Source: Brachypodius melanocephalos (lineage: Eukaryota; Chordata; Aves; Passeriformes; Pycnonotidae). Taken from it: 64,000 nucleotides of DNA. The stretch covers positions 2,913,023 through 2,977,022 of the forward strand of contig VZSR01002395.1 of assembly GCA_013398615.1 (NCBI GenBank), given 5' to 3'. Position 1 is the first letter of the stretch, and every line of letters starts with the position of its first letter. The notes below the pieces were generated by a model that saw nothing but the letters and a program-made list of their open reading frames with translations, was not told where the DNA came from and searched no databases. The position numbers were made by a program, and so were the translations under genes. Shown piece by piece: positions 58,501 to 64,000 of the stretch.

Positions 58501-59888
58501 TCTGGAAGTCTGTTTTCTGCAGAAGGATGTGCCTCTCTTCAGCTCAGCCTCACTCACACCCCCACCTGCTTCCTCACCAACCTGTTTCCCCTTTTTGACC
58601 CCTCTTTCATCTTTTCAATATAAACTCCAATCACACATTGAATTTATTTTAACGAGACATTACTGCTTGTCCTTTTGAATCAGTAGAAGACTGCAGAGTA
58701 ATGCAAAAGACACCTAATTGCTAAAGGAGTCAGTCGGTTACTTTATAAAAACACCCAAAATATGATTAAAACCAATTACTACCAATGCAAGAGGAAGCTA
58801 CCAGTTCATGGCCTTGTAAGGCAGGTTTTGGCTTCACTAGGGTCTGAGTTGCACAGGCTGAAGGGAAAATCCAGGGTCTGGGACTTCTGCTGCAGCCAAG
58901 TCCAGCTCTTCAGTGTTAATAATTTTTCTGATTTTCCTGGTTCTGTTTTTTTAGCATCCTAGGACAGAGAAGAGCTCAGACTTGACTCTATCTTGGCAGA
59001 GAAAATGAGGGATGAAAAAATAGTTGCTAGTAGAGGTGTCCCAGTAACAGTTGTCCCAGGCCATGGGCACAGTGGCCTGGAGCTGGTGCTAGAGGAAGTG
59101 GTGGCCAGCAGCTGTAAATCACCTGAATTTTGTGCAAAGAGAAGTGATGGGCAGAAGTGAGGAGTGAGGCAGTACTGAAGATGTCGTGCCTGAGATGTGC
59201 TGCCTGCTCCCTGGGGGATTCAGGAGGCAGGTGAGGGGCAAGGGCTGATAGACCCATTATAGATGGTGAATGTGTTATAAACTCTAGGTACAAAATCAGG
59301 CAGGGAATGCTGTCCCAGGTGGCACTTTGGGGTGCAGTAGCACTCTGGGGGCCCTTCCCAGGGTCAGTCTCCTTTCCTGGACATGAAGGAGCCTTAGCCA
59401 GGCTGTGCCCAGACTCCCTCTGTGTCCCAGGTGATGCCCTGCAGATCGCTGAGCTCCCAGCACCTCTGCCTGGACTGCAGGTTGCACCAGTGGCACCCCC
59501 TCAGGAATTCTGGCTTTGCACTGCTCTCACTCTGTCTTTTCTCCTTCCTTTGCACTATTAAATCCAAAGCAATACATTGAGTCCTGAGCACCGCCCCAGC
59601 AATGCTCTGCTGCTCCGGGCCAGGTGCTGAGCTGGCATTTCCTGCCTCCAGCTACAGCCACCGCTCCAAAAACGCCCCTCACCGCCACCTCGGGCCAACA
59701 TCCCCACACTAACCCTTCCCTTTCTCCCCTCAGCTGCCACCTGCGAGTTTTTGGACATCGTGGAGCTGCTGCTGCAGTCGGGAGCTGACCCCAGGCTGCG
59801 GGACCAGGAGGGCTGCCTGCCCGAGGAGGTGACGGACTCCAAAGCCATCACTTCAGCCCTGCAGCAGCACGGCAACAGCGAGCCCTGA
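7451..59888 (+). CDS. ACBD6: ACBD6, partial: the five 3' coding exons (joined CDS span)
   Basis: Join of 7451-7536, 17029-17134, 23458-23547, 55926-55956 and 59734-59888, giving 155 residues and a TGA stop. The reading frame is continuous across every junction (phases 0, 2, 0, 1). The product matches the C-terminal half of vertebrate ACBD6 as I know it: a linker with TGFGGPVISSLY, then two ankyrin repeats at about residues 62-94 and 95-127, then a short tail. Human ACBD6 has 282 residues and this part corresponds to roughly 129-282. The N-terminal acyl-CoA-binding domain is not encoded here. Known role of the family: a cytosolic/nuclear protein that binds long-chain acyl-CoA, while its ankyrin region contacts and stimulates N-myristoyltransferases. 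The bird origin and the orthology are inferred from similarity recalled from memory, without an alignment run. Single copy in the window, no internal stops or frameshifts, so it looks functional. Confidence 0.95.
7598..7615 (+). repeat. T18 homopolymer, 60 bases after an ACBD6 donor
   Basis: Uninterrupted T run, followed by AG. A spurious acceptor-like sequence just inside the intron. Confidence 0.9.
12820..12960. other. Small CpG-rich patch in an ACBD6 intron
   Basis: About 140 bases with many CpGs (for example CGCACGCGTCCCGTTCCGCT followed by CCGCCGCCGCCCCGCTCGCT) in otherwise CpG-poor intron. Directly follows an AT-rich block with GATAATTATAGATTATG. Could be part of an enhancer or an unannotated promoter. 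No exon supported. Confidence 0.45.
17029..17134 (+). CDS. ACBD6: ACBD6 exon: entry into the ankyrin region
   Basis: 106-bp exon between acceptor CTGAATAG|GG and donor GAG|GTATGG. Its first base completes the split Arg codon. The next 35 codons read EEDKNIFDYCRENN and onward to VDVNVTDEE, nearly identical to mammalian ACBD6. This is the helical lead-in and the beginning of the first ankyrin repeat (residues 30-64 of the part seen here). It ends on a complete codon, so the following exon starts in phase 0. The acceptor is unusual in having GAAT immediately before the AG, with the pyrimidine tract a few bases upstream. Another AG at 16989-16990 in this stretch could serve as a cryptic acceptor. 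No frameshift or stop. Confidence 0.95.
17135..23457 (+). other. ACBD6: ACBD6 intron, 6.3 kb
   Basis: Starts GTATGG and ends TTTCAG. Contains an AT-rich block with a near-palindrome at about 17990-18120 (AATTCA TG TGAATT at 18040-18053) and a short CR1-like 3' end in reverse orientation at 21166-21215. The remainder shows no recognisable repeats or coding. Confidence 0.85.
21166..21215 (-). mobile_element. CR1-like 3' terminus, short reverse fragment
   Basis: CATTAAGGGTGGAAAAGACC followed by TCTAAGATCATCAAGTCTCACC matches the reverse complement of the terminus of another CR1 subfamily. The similarity stops after about 50 bases, so this is a severely truncated or decayed copy. Confidence 0.7.
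23458..23547 (+). CDS. ACBD6: ACBD6 exon: first ankyrin repeat
   Basis: 90-bp exon, exactly 30 codons, phase 0 at both ends, between acceptor GGCTGTTTCAG and a strong donor CAG|GTAAGA. It encodes GRALLHWACDRGHKELVSVL and the rest of ankyrin repeat 1, with the typical xLLHWA turn and two antiparallel helices, ending ADVNIQ. Because it is a multiple of three, its loss would keep frame but delete the repeat. A truncated CR1 element begins about 110-135 bp downstream in the intron. In the family the ankyrin repeats contact N-myristoyltransferase and are needed to stimulate it. Confidence 0.95.
23680..24175 (+). mobile_element. CR1 LINE, truncated 3' end
   Basis: Sense-orientation CR1 3' region starting slightly further upstream in the element than the copy at 6345: CACAGGAAGGACATGGACCT, GGAGCAAATCCAGAGGAGG, then GAGGGATGGAGCACCTCTCC, GAGGGTGGTGAGGCACTGG, AAGGCCAGGTTGGACAGAG, ending CAACCCAAACCATTCTGGGA. 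Begins about 130 bases after the donor of the exon at 23458-23547. Non-coding and diverged. Confidence 0.92.
25448..25704 (+). repeat. G/T-only low-complexity tract
   Basis: About 255 bases made almost entirely of G and T on the + strand, with runs such as G11 at 25494-25504, many GGG/GGGG blocks separated by T runs, and a short GTT repeat near 25570. The intronic RNA would be G/U-rich and able to form G-quadruplexes. Open frames across it (Trp/Phe/Gly-rich forward, Lys/Pro/Asn-rich reverse) are artefacts. Confidence 0.9.
30464..30550 (+). repeat. 22-bp tandem repeat, about four copies
   Basis: Units start at 30464, 30486, 30508 and 30530 with the pattern ATCACCCT-(C/A)(G/T)G-(A/C)ATGGTCCCTA. 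The first two units share one variant and the last two another (TAGGCAT). The last copy is one base short and changed at its end. Confidence 0.9.
32750..32799. repeat. TA/CA microsatellite
   Basis: Interrupted (AT)n with ACAT units passing into (CA)n over 50 bases. Likely length-variable. Confidence 0.9.
33485..33630 (+). mobile_element. MIR SINE fragment
   Basis: GTGACCTTGAACAAGTCACT, then a TGCC-type word, TTTCCCATTTGGGAAATGG, then ATAATCG and TATCTCATGG. This follows the order of the MIR core and 3' half (tGTGACCTTGGGCAAGTCACTT ... CTCAGTTTCC ... AAATGGGGATAATA ... CTCATAGGG). Old and diverged. Confidence 0.75.
34401..34465 (+). repeat. Pyrimidine tract
   Basis: Interrupted T/C tract ending in a run of about 16 T. 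Low complexity. Confidence 0.8.
37899..37929 (+). repeat. GA / GGGA simple repeat
   Basis: AGAGAGAGGGAGGGAGGGAG GGAAAGAGG. Purine-only tract, followed by two similar words (GGCTGGCAATAAAAGA and GGCTGGAAATAAAAAG). Confidence 0.85.
40200..40354 (+). mobile_element. MIR SINE fragment
   Basis: TTTGACCTTGAGCAAGTCA, GTCTCAGTCTCTGTAAGCAA, CATGGGAATACTG, then TTGTAAAGTAAGGCTTGATA and AATGCTAACTGTATTA. These words follow the MIR order to its 3' end. The middle contains a T/GT run not in the consensus. Confidence 0.75.
42679..42715 (-). mobile_element. MIR SINE, short reverse fragment
   Basis: CATTTTACAGGCAGGAAAAC TGAGG is the reverse complement of the best-conserved MIR segment (CCTCAGTTTCCTCATCTGTAAAATG) with two or three changes. 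Too short to delimit the element. Confidence 0.5.
48432..48546 (-). mobile_element. CR1 LINE 3' end fragment, reverse orientation
   Basis: Reverse complement of the CR1 terminus: TTAGAATGGTTTGGGTTGG, AAGGGACCTTAAAGACCAT, CCAACCCCCAGCTGTGGGCA, GGACACTTCCCACTG, CAGGTTGCTCAGAGCCCCA. Only the last 110 or so bases of the element. It looks less diverged than the other copies. Confidence 0.92.
48824..48936 (-). mobile_element. MIR SINE fragment, reverse orientation
   Basis: CTATGAGGTAAGAAAACATT, AGTGTCTCCATTAGGAGG, TGGAGAACGGGAGCTCTCC and AATGATGTGCCCAG align in order with the reverse complement of MIR (CTATGAGGTAGG ... CCCCATTTTACAGATGAGG ... AGTGACTTGCCCA). Diverged. Confidence 0.65.
55689..55704. 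promoter_or_regulatory. 16-bp perfect palindrome with two bZIP-type half elements
   Basis: TCACGTCATGACGTGA equals its own reverse complement. Each half contains TGACGTGA, a CRE/UPRE-like word bound by ATF6/XBP1/CREB-class bZIP proteins. Lies 220 bases before the 31-bp ACBD6 exon. Function is unproven. Confidence 0.4.
55768..55882 (+). mobile_element. MIR SINE fragment beside the 31-bp exon
   Basis: GATTCAAATCCCAGCTGTCA, TAGCTGGGTGTCCTGG, GATTCAGCCTATTTATTTT, AAACTGGGATTTATTTGTA run in the order of the MIR sequence from its promoter-proximal part to the 3' core. Ends about 40 bases before the acceptor of the exon at 55926, so it supplies intronic sequence close to the branch-point region. 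Confidence 0.6.
55926..55956 (+). CDS. ACBD6: ACBD6 31-bp microexon: start of second ankyrin repeat
   Basis: Ten codons plus one base, too short to show as an open frame on its own. It is flanked by acceptor CTTTTTCAG and strong donor ATG|GTAAGC. It reads DGEGQTALHY and one G that joins the next exon's CT to give Ala, restoring the canonical ankyrin TALHYA motif. It sits between a 32-kb intron and a 3.8-kb intron. Human ACBD6 has DNEGQTALHY in the same place. The length is not a multiple of three, so inclusion is required for the normal C-terminus. Confidence 0.95.
55957..59733 (+). other. ACBD6: ACBD6 last intron, 3.8 kb
   Basis: Starts GTAAGC and ends CCCCTCAG. The middle (about 57780-58420) is GC- and CpG-richer than its surroundings and mixes CCGG-containing stretches with TTTAATCGGG-type motifs. 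No repeat copies recognised. No supported gene. Confidence 0.85.
59734..59888 (+). CDS. ACBD6: ACBD6 terminal coding exon: rest of ankyrin repeat 2 and C-terminus
   Basis: Begins after the pyrimidine-rich acceptor TTTCTCCCCTCAG. Two bases complete the split Ala codon; 50 further codons read ATCEFLDIVELLLQSGADPR and on through a DQEGCLPEEVTDSKAI segment to the TGA at 59886-59888. The first half is helix 2 and the loop of ankyrin repeat 2. The tail after LPEEVT is less conserved (ends HGNSEP, where human ends in HTTGKA). The exon is GC-rich compared with the others, in keeping with the GC rise toward the right of the window. Confidence 0.96.
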
Positions 59889-60330
59889 GCCCCCCCGGGG
59901 GCACAGAGAGGCTCTGCAATAACGCCCCTTCCTCCCCCTCCCTGCTGCCCTCCCCAAACACCTCGGGGCTTCGAGGGGACCTTTTAAAGCACAGGGTCTG
60001 GCTGGGCTCTCCAGCACGAGGGCCAAGGCATGCCCTGAGCAGGATGGCATCAGAGCTTGGCATGCTCTGATGACATTTGAGGGGGGAGGGAGAGGGGAGA
60101 GGGCCTGGAGGAGGCCCCAAGTGTTGTTTTAATGTCTCAAACATGAGTACTGTATGGGCTGTCTCAGCAGAGCAGCATGGGCTGACCGGTCAGCTCCTCT
60201 GTGGGGATGCGGGGCCAGGTGAGATGCTCGTCTCTCCCGTTCAGGTCGAATTTGGGTTTGTTGGGTTGTTTGGTTTTTTTTCCCTGGGTCCAAACAAATA
60301 ATATAAATAAAAGCACAGTCTTGGGATCGA
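59889..60330 (+). other. ACBD6: ACBD6 3' untranslated region
   Basis: Runs from the stop codon to the inferred cleavage point about 15-25 bases after the AATAAA at 60306. The first 250 bases are GC-rich and purine/pyrimidine biased (a C-rich stretch after the stop, then GGGGGAGGGAGAGG near 60080). The end is AT-rich. No open frame of note. The exact cleavage position is inferred. Confidence 0.75.
60306..60311 (+). terminator. ACBD6: ACBD6 polyadenylation signal
   Basis: Canonical AATAAA, followed at 60338-60367 by a strongly GT/T-rich stretch, the usual arrangement of a signal and a downstream element. It is the first AATAAA after the stop codon. Cleavage would fall near 60325-60335. Confidence 0.8.
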
Positions 60331-62230
60331 TCCTCCATGTGTTTGTTTGGGTTTGGGGTTTTTTTGGCAGGGAGTGACTTGGAAGCCACAAGAATGGGAG
60401 GCAGCTCAGTGCAGCTGTAACCCTTGGAAAGTTCTGCTCAAGCACTTGTCCTGGAGAGGGAGAGCTGCAAAGACAGCAGGGTCATACAGGTGTCTGTCTG
60501 TCCCTCTGGTTCTCACAAAAAATATTGCTAATCAGCTTCTCCAAGCTGACAGGACTTTTACCACTTTGCTGGGTTGAATGGCTTTAAACCCCACCTCCGT
60601 TAGCAGCTCCAGGGTCTCCTGCTGTGTGTCCATGCCTGGGGTTGCTCCTTCAGGGCTGAGGTCTGGTAAGAGCTAAGCACAGATAAACCTGCACCCACCC
60701 TGTCATCCTCTGGGTCTGTCTGAGACACTTTATGATCTTCTCAGCTGGCCAAGTACCCAGAAAGTGGGAAAAATGTTCCCTGTGGCCATGCCTGAGTGCT
60801 GGAGCGATGTGGGATGATCATGGGGTTTGGTGCTCCCTCATCAGCATCCCAACTGGGCCCACGGGAGCTGCCAGGGTGGGTTTGTGCTGTGGGAGGGAGG
60901 CTGCTGCACTGGGTGGGTGTGTGGCAGGAGGAGACCATCCTTGAGGGATATTGCCATGAGTTTGCTCTTCCCAGACAAGATTTACATCCTGGAGGGAGCA
61001 GAGGAAACCTCCATGGCTGTGACAGGAAGGTGCTTGCCGTCGGGTTCTGCAGCACATCCAGCCTCAGGAGAATAAATGGGAACATTCCCTTGGCCAAGGG
61101 CTGGCTGGGCAGCAGGCACACGTGGGGTTTGGCCCCTCACAGTGTCTGTGGCTCCTGCTAGCATTCCCTGATGCTGACAAAGTCACTGCAGCCACCACAG
61201 CACACACAGCACAGGCCAGGCTCCGTGGTGGGGACAAAATGCCTTGGGCAGGTTATTTTCCATTAATTAATATTAAGCAAAAACCACCCCCATGATTTCT
61301 GCTCCTTTTCCCCTGCCCAGGACAGCTGCAGGCTGGCTCATCACAGCCTGGCACTTTTGCAGGATGTAGATGGAGCAAAGATACCAAACCCCAAGCCTGG
61401 GGTCGCACTGACTTTGTGAGGGAGACGTGGTGGCACCAAGGTTGGGGACAAGCAAGGCCACCCCAGTGCAGGGCAGTAATGCACAGCCACTGCCTCCCTT
61501 GATGGACACGCTGGGCAATAAAAAAATCTCAGTTAAAGCCGGGATGAAAAGCAGCAGCCGCGGTGCCGGTGCTTTCAGAGAGCACATTTGGGGCCTGGAG
61601 ATGTTTATAGCACTTTAGGTCTGTTTGTGAGGTTGGAGCCTTTCCAAAAAAAAAAAAAAAAGCGGGGGTGGGGGGGAGTAGAGAAAGACATATATTATTG
61701 TTTATAATCTGCTTTATTCAGCCAAACCTTTCCCCAGCAGCCTTGCGGATTGCTGTTAAATCCCTTGGTGCCTTTAACTACCGATACAGAAAGTGGTTAA
61801 TGTGCATTTGCCCTAAGCTTGGCATCTACTCCAGGAAATCACTTTAATTGAGAAGCATTAAATGTTAAAATGATTAAAATATAGAAAGCCAACACACCAG
61901 TGCCCATGGAGGGGTTTGGACGCCCCTCACCCCTCCTGCCTGGCATGGCCCTTCCACCTCACCTGTGCCCACCAAAGCACAGCCACTGTCACTGCTGAGT
62001 GGTGGCAGGAAAGCTGTGCCACCTTGGGGTGCCACCCACCCCAAACCTCTCTGTGCCAGCACAAAGCCAGGGCACAGCGACCAGTGCCACCCGTTCCAGC
62101 ACCCAGGGGTGTCAGTTCCACCATCCAGACGTGACCCTGGCAATCCTGACCCCAAAGAGCCAACGGTGCCAGAGCAGGAGATGCCAGTGGTGACCACTGC
62201 CCTCCCTCTGAGGAAGAAAATCTCAAAGAC
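60331..62230. other. Intergenic region downstream of ACBD6
   Basis: No gene supported. GC-rich to 61600, then a 16-base A run at 61646-61661 followed by a G-rich run at 61664-61677, then an AT-rich block 61680-61880 with homeodomain-like cores that stands out from its GC-rich neighbours. From 61900 on the sequence is again GC-rich and rich in TGCCACC-like words. Confidence 0.6.
61646..61677 (+). repeat. A16 run followed by a G-rich run
   Basis: A16 at 61646-61661, GC, then G5 T G7 to 61677. Low complexity. Confidence 0.85.
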
Positions 62231-62255
62231 AGCAACTGCTAAAGAGCATCCCGAG

Positions 62256-62261
62256 TTTATT
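62256..62261 (-). terminator. Candidate polyadenylation signal, minus strand
   Basis: AATAAA on the minus strand, followed after about 20 bases by a T/G-rich stretch at 62235-62214, the normal spacing for a cleavage site and downstream element. It would be the most distal of several signals ending a minus-strand transcript that faces ACBD6. Confidence 0.35.
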
Positions 62262-62458
62262 TGCCATTGCTTTCCCTCCCGGCAGAGGGGGTGACTGTAC
62301 ACATCTCATGCCAACACACCAGAGGCAGGGTACAAAAGCAACGCCCTGGGCCCGAATCCGGGGGCAATTCGAGGGATCATTTCTCCCCAAGACATGGCAA
62401 TAAATAAGGTTTTATTTTTTAAAATTTATTATTATTATCATTATTATTTTGGGTTTCC

Positions 62459-62477
62459 TTTTTTTTTTTTTTTTTTT
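62459..62477 (+). repeat. T19 homopolymer
   Basis: Read on the minus strand this is an A19 run, five bases beyond an AATAAA at 62487-62482. Confidence 0.9.
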
Positions 62478-62780
62478 CCTTTTTATTCCCCCAGGAAACA
62501 AGACTCTCACTTTCTGGAACTGTACAAAATTTACACGGCGAGGGGAGGAGGCTTTTGGCCTTGTCGAAGGGGGGTGGAGAGCAGCAGGCACAGCTCTCCC
62601 CCGTGCCCCTCCCCACCCGTGCCAGCGAGGCCGAGAGCTTGGCACGAAGCAGCACCCAAGGCTGGGGAGGGGGGAGGCACATGGATGCAGCTGGGGCAGC
62701 TCCTGCAGCACCAAGGCACCCAGCTGAGTGGGGGGCAAGGAAGGACAAGGACAGACCAGTGATGTGCTTTCTCATGTGGC

Positions 62781-62806
62781 TTTTTTTTTTTTTTTTTTTT
62801 TTTTTT
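62781..62806 (+). repeat. T26 homopolymer
   Basis: The longest homopolymer in the window. On the minus strand it is an A26 run lying about 300 bases upstream of the A19 run. Confidence 0.9.
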
Positions 62807-63549
62807 AATTCTTTTTGTTTTTCCCCTCTGCTTCTGGAGCCTCCACACCTTTGGAAGGAGCCGATTAACTGGATCCACCCCCAGCCCTCCCTGAAGGGCA
62901 GCCTGGGATCATCAGCATCCCTCCAGAGACAGAGAGGATGGCAGGGACCCCATGGGCAGGGCATCCTTGTGGGGCTGGGGCAGAGCTGGGCACCCTGGGC
63001 AGAGAGTGTGGAGCTGGATCTTATCCATGGGGCTGAATGTCTGAGGGTAGGGGCTGTGGCTGTGCTGGGGGAGATGGGCTTTGAGCAAGGGCTACTGCTG
63101 GGTGAGCCTGGCCAGGAGCAGACCCCACGGTGCTTGTGGGGTGTGCCAAAGCCACTGGGATCCTCCCTGACTGCCTGCACTCACCCTTTAGTACCAAAGG
63201 AGGAGGGTGACCCATGCCAGGAGCACCTCACACCCCAATCACCTCCCCTTCCCACGAAGCAGGTGCTTCTGCAGCTGACGAAATTCCCTTTCCCCTCTTT
63301 GGGAGAATTTTTTTTGCAATGCCCTCGGAGCAAAGGTTGCCCACCTCTCTCACCCACCCCTCCAGTGGCTGCTCTGCAGGTGCCAGCCCCTGGCACCCCG
63401 TCTGGCCCCACCATGCCACAGCTTGGCCAGCGGGCATCCCGGGCTGGAGGCAATTTATTTTTTATTCCTTCCCCTCGCGTGGCCGTGGTACAAAGCAGTG
63501 ATGCTCCTGCGTGCCCGGGGATAAATCACGGCCACCAGGCCCTGATGGC

Positions 63550-64000
63550 CCATGGGCAGAGGGACAATGGCCCTGCCCGGACGTGTCCCCGGCAAAATAA
63601 ACCCTTCTACAATATAGACTTCTCTTTCTGCGGAGGCTCCGGGCAGCGCCGAGTCGCGTCTCAACACCATATCGAAAAATAACTCTTGAAAATAGCAGCG
63701 GTGCTCGGCGAGGGGGGATGCGGGGCTGGCGCGGGTGCCGGGATGGGCTCTGCCACCCCTGATTGTCCTTCTTTCCCTCCCCGCCACGGCCGGGTCCCCG
63801 CTGTCCCCAGCGCAGCGCCGGGGTCCCCTCCGCGGGTCCTCTCTTGTGCTTACACCCAAAGGCATCCGCGCCCCCGGCCCGGGCACAGCCGCCCCAGCCA
63901 CGGCCGGTGCTGTCCCCCCTCCCTCCGGCCCTCCAGGGCCAATTCCCACGGGAAATCCTGGAAAGGTTCAGCCGCTCAGCGCTGCGCTTGCGGGCCGGGG
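63550..64000. other. CpG-island-like end of window
   Basis: CpG frequency and GC content rise sharply (CGGCCGGGTCCCCGCTGTCC and similar), in keeping with approach to a developmental gene locus. No coding exon of that gene is visible up to base 64000. Confidence 0.55.

Larger units (their letters stand above)
62240..64000 (-). other. Possible 3'UTR of a minus-strand gene (LHX4 by synteny)
   Basis: Inference only. In human, ACBD6 and LHX4 are convergent neighbours with adjoining 3' ends, so the next gene to the right should be LHX4 on the minus strand. Read on that strand, the region is GC-rich, has no protein resembling a LIM domain, homeodomain or the LHX4 C-terminus, and carries several AATAAA signals: 62487-62482 (followed by a 19-base A run), 62416-62411 and 62261-62256 (followed by a TTGCTGTCTTTGAG-like GT-rich stretch). 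CpG density rises strongly toward 64000. This fits a long 3'UTR whose coding exon lies beyond the window, but a different gene or plain intergenic DNA cannot be excluded. Confidence 0.35.

Noticed and set aside
62555..63682. Longest open frame in the window, 376 codons on the + strand, with a 253-codon minus-strand frame over part of it
   Set aside because: It begins at TTG, runs through a poly-T tract (poly-Phe), has no recognisable domain, and the overlapping frame on the other strand is just as open. GC-rich, stop-poor sequence explains both.
63400..64000. LHX4 coding exon on the minus strand
   Set aside because: No frame on the minus strand resembles the LHX4 C-terminus, homeodomain or LIM domains, so only a possible 3'UTR is proposed.
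1..64000. CRISPR arrays, operons, tRNA/rRNA genes, complete viral or LTR elements, toxin systems
   Set aside because: None seen. The window is vertebrate intronic and intergenic DNA, and the repeats present are CR1, MIR and simple sequence.

Overview
The window looks like nuclear DNA from a bird. Intact protein-coding information is confined to short exons with canonical GT/AG junctions. The clearest interspersed repeats are truncated 3' ends of CR1 LINEs, the dominant avian LINE. There are several old, diverged MIR-type SINEs. Repeat density is low and introns are compact. CR1 and MIR also occur in turtles and crocodilians, so 'bird' is an inference from compactness and repeat mix, not a proof.

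One gene is recognisable: the 3' part of ACBD6 (acyl-CoA-binding domain containing 6), on the + strand. Five coding exons were read out at 7451-7536, 17029-17134, 23458-23547, 55926-55956 and 59734-59888. Together they encode 155 residues with continuous reading frame across all four junctions. They cover the linker after the acyl-CoA-binding domain, both ankyrin repeats and the C-terminus. The exons for the acyl-CoA-binding domain itself were not found and should lie upstream of base 1. A short 3'UTR ends at an AATAAA at 60306 followed by a GT-rich element.

Layout: 1-7450 is the tail of an upstream intron, with a CR1 copy near its end. 7537-17028, 17135-23457, 23548-55925 and 55957-59733 are introns of about 9.5, 6.3, 32.4 and 3.8 kb. 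The 32-kb intron holds most of the interesting non-coding sequence: AT-rich, repeat-free blocks dense in homeodomain-like cores, a G/T-only tract, a 22-bp tandem repeat, and MIR fragments, one of which ends about 40 bp before a 31-bp microexon. 60330-64000 lies beyond ACBD6 and becomes GC- and CpG-rich. In human, ACBD6 is tail-to-tail with the LIM-homeobox gene LHX4. I infer that the last part of the window is the 3'UTR side of LHX4 on the minus strand, but no LHX4 coding sequence is present, so this is unconfirmed.

I found no undescribed multi-gene system. The more interesting content is regulatory: candidate conserved elements in the ACBD6 introns that could act on the developmental neighbour LHX4, and the exon architecture of the ankyrin region, where skipping the 31-bp exon would replace the second ankyrin repeat with a frameshifted tail ending in the last exon. 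No tRNA, rRNA, CRISPR array or complete transposon was seen. The remaining long open frames are chance frames in GC-rich or low-complexity sequence.
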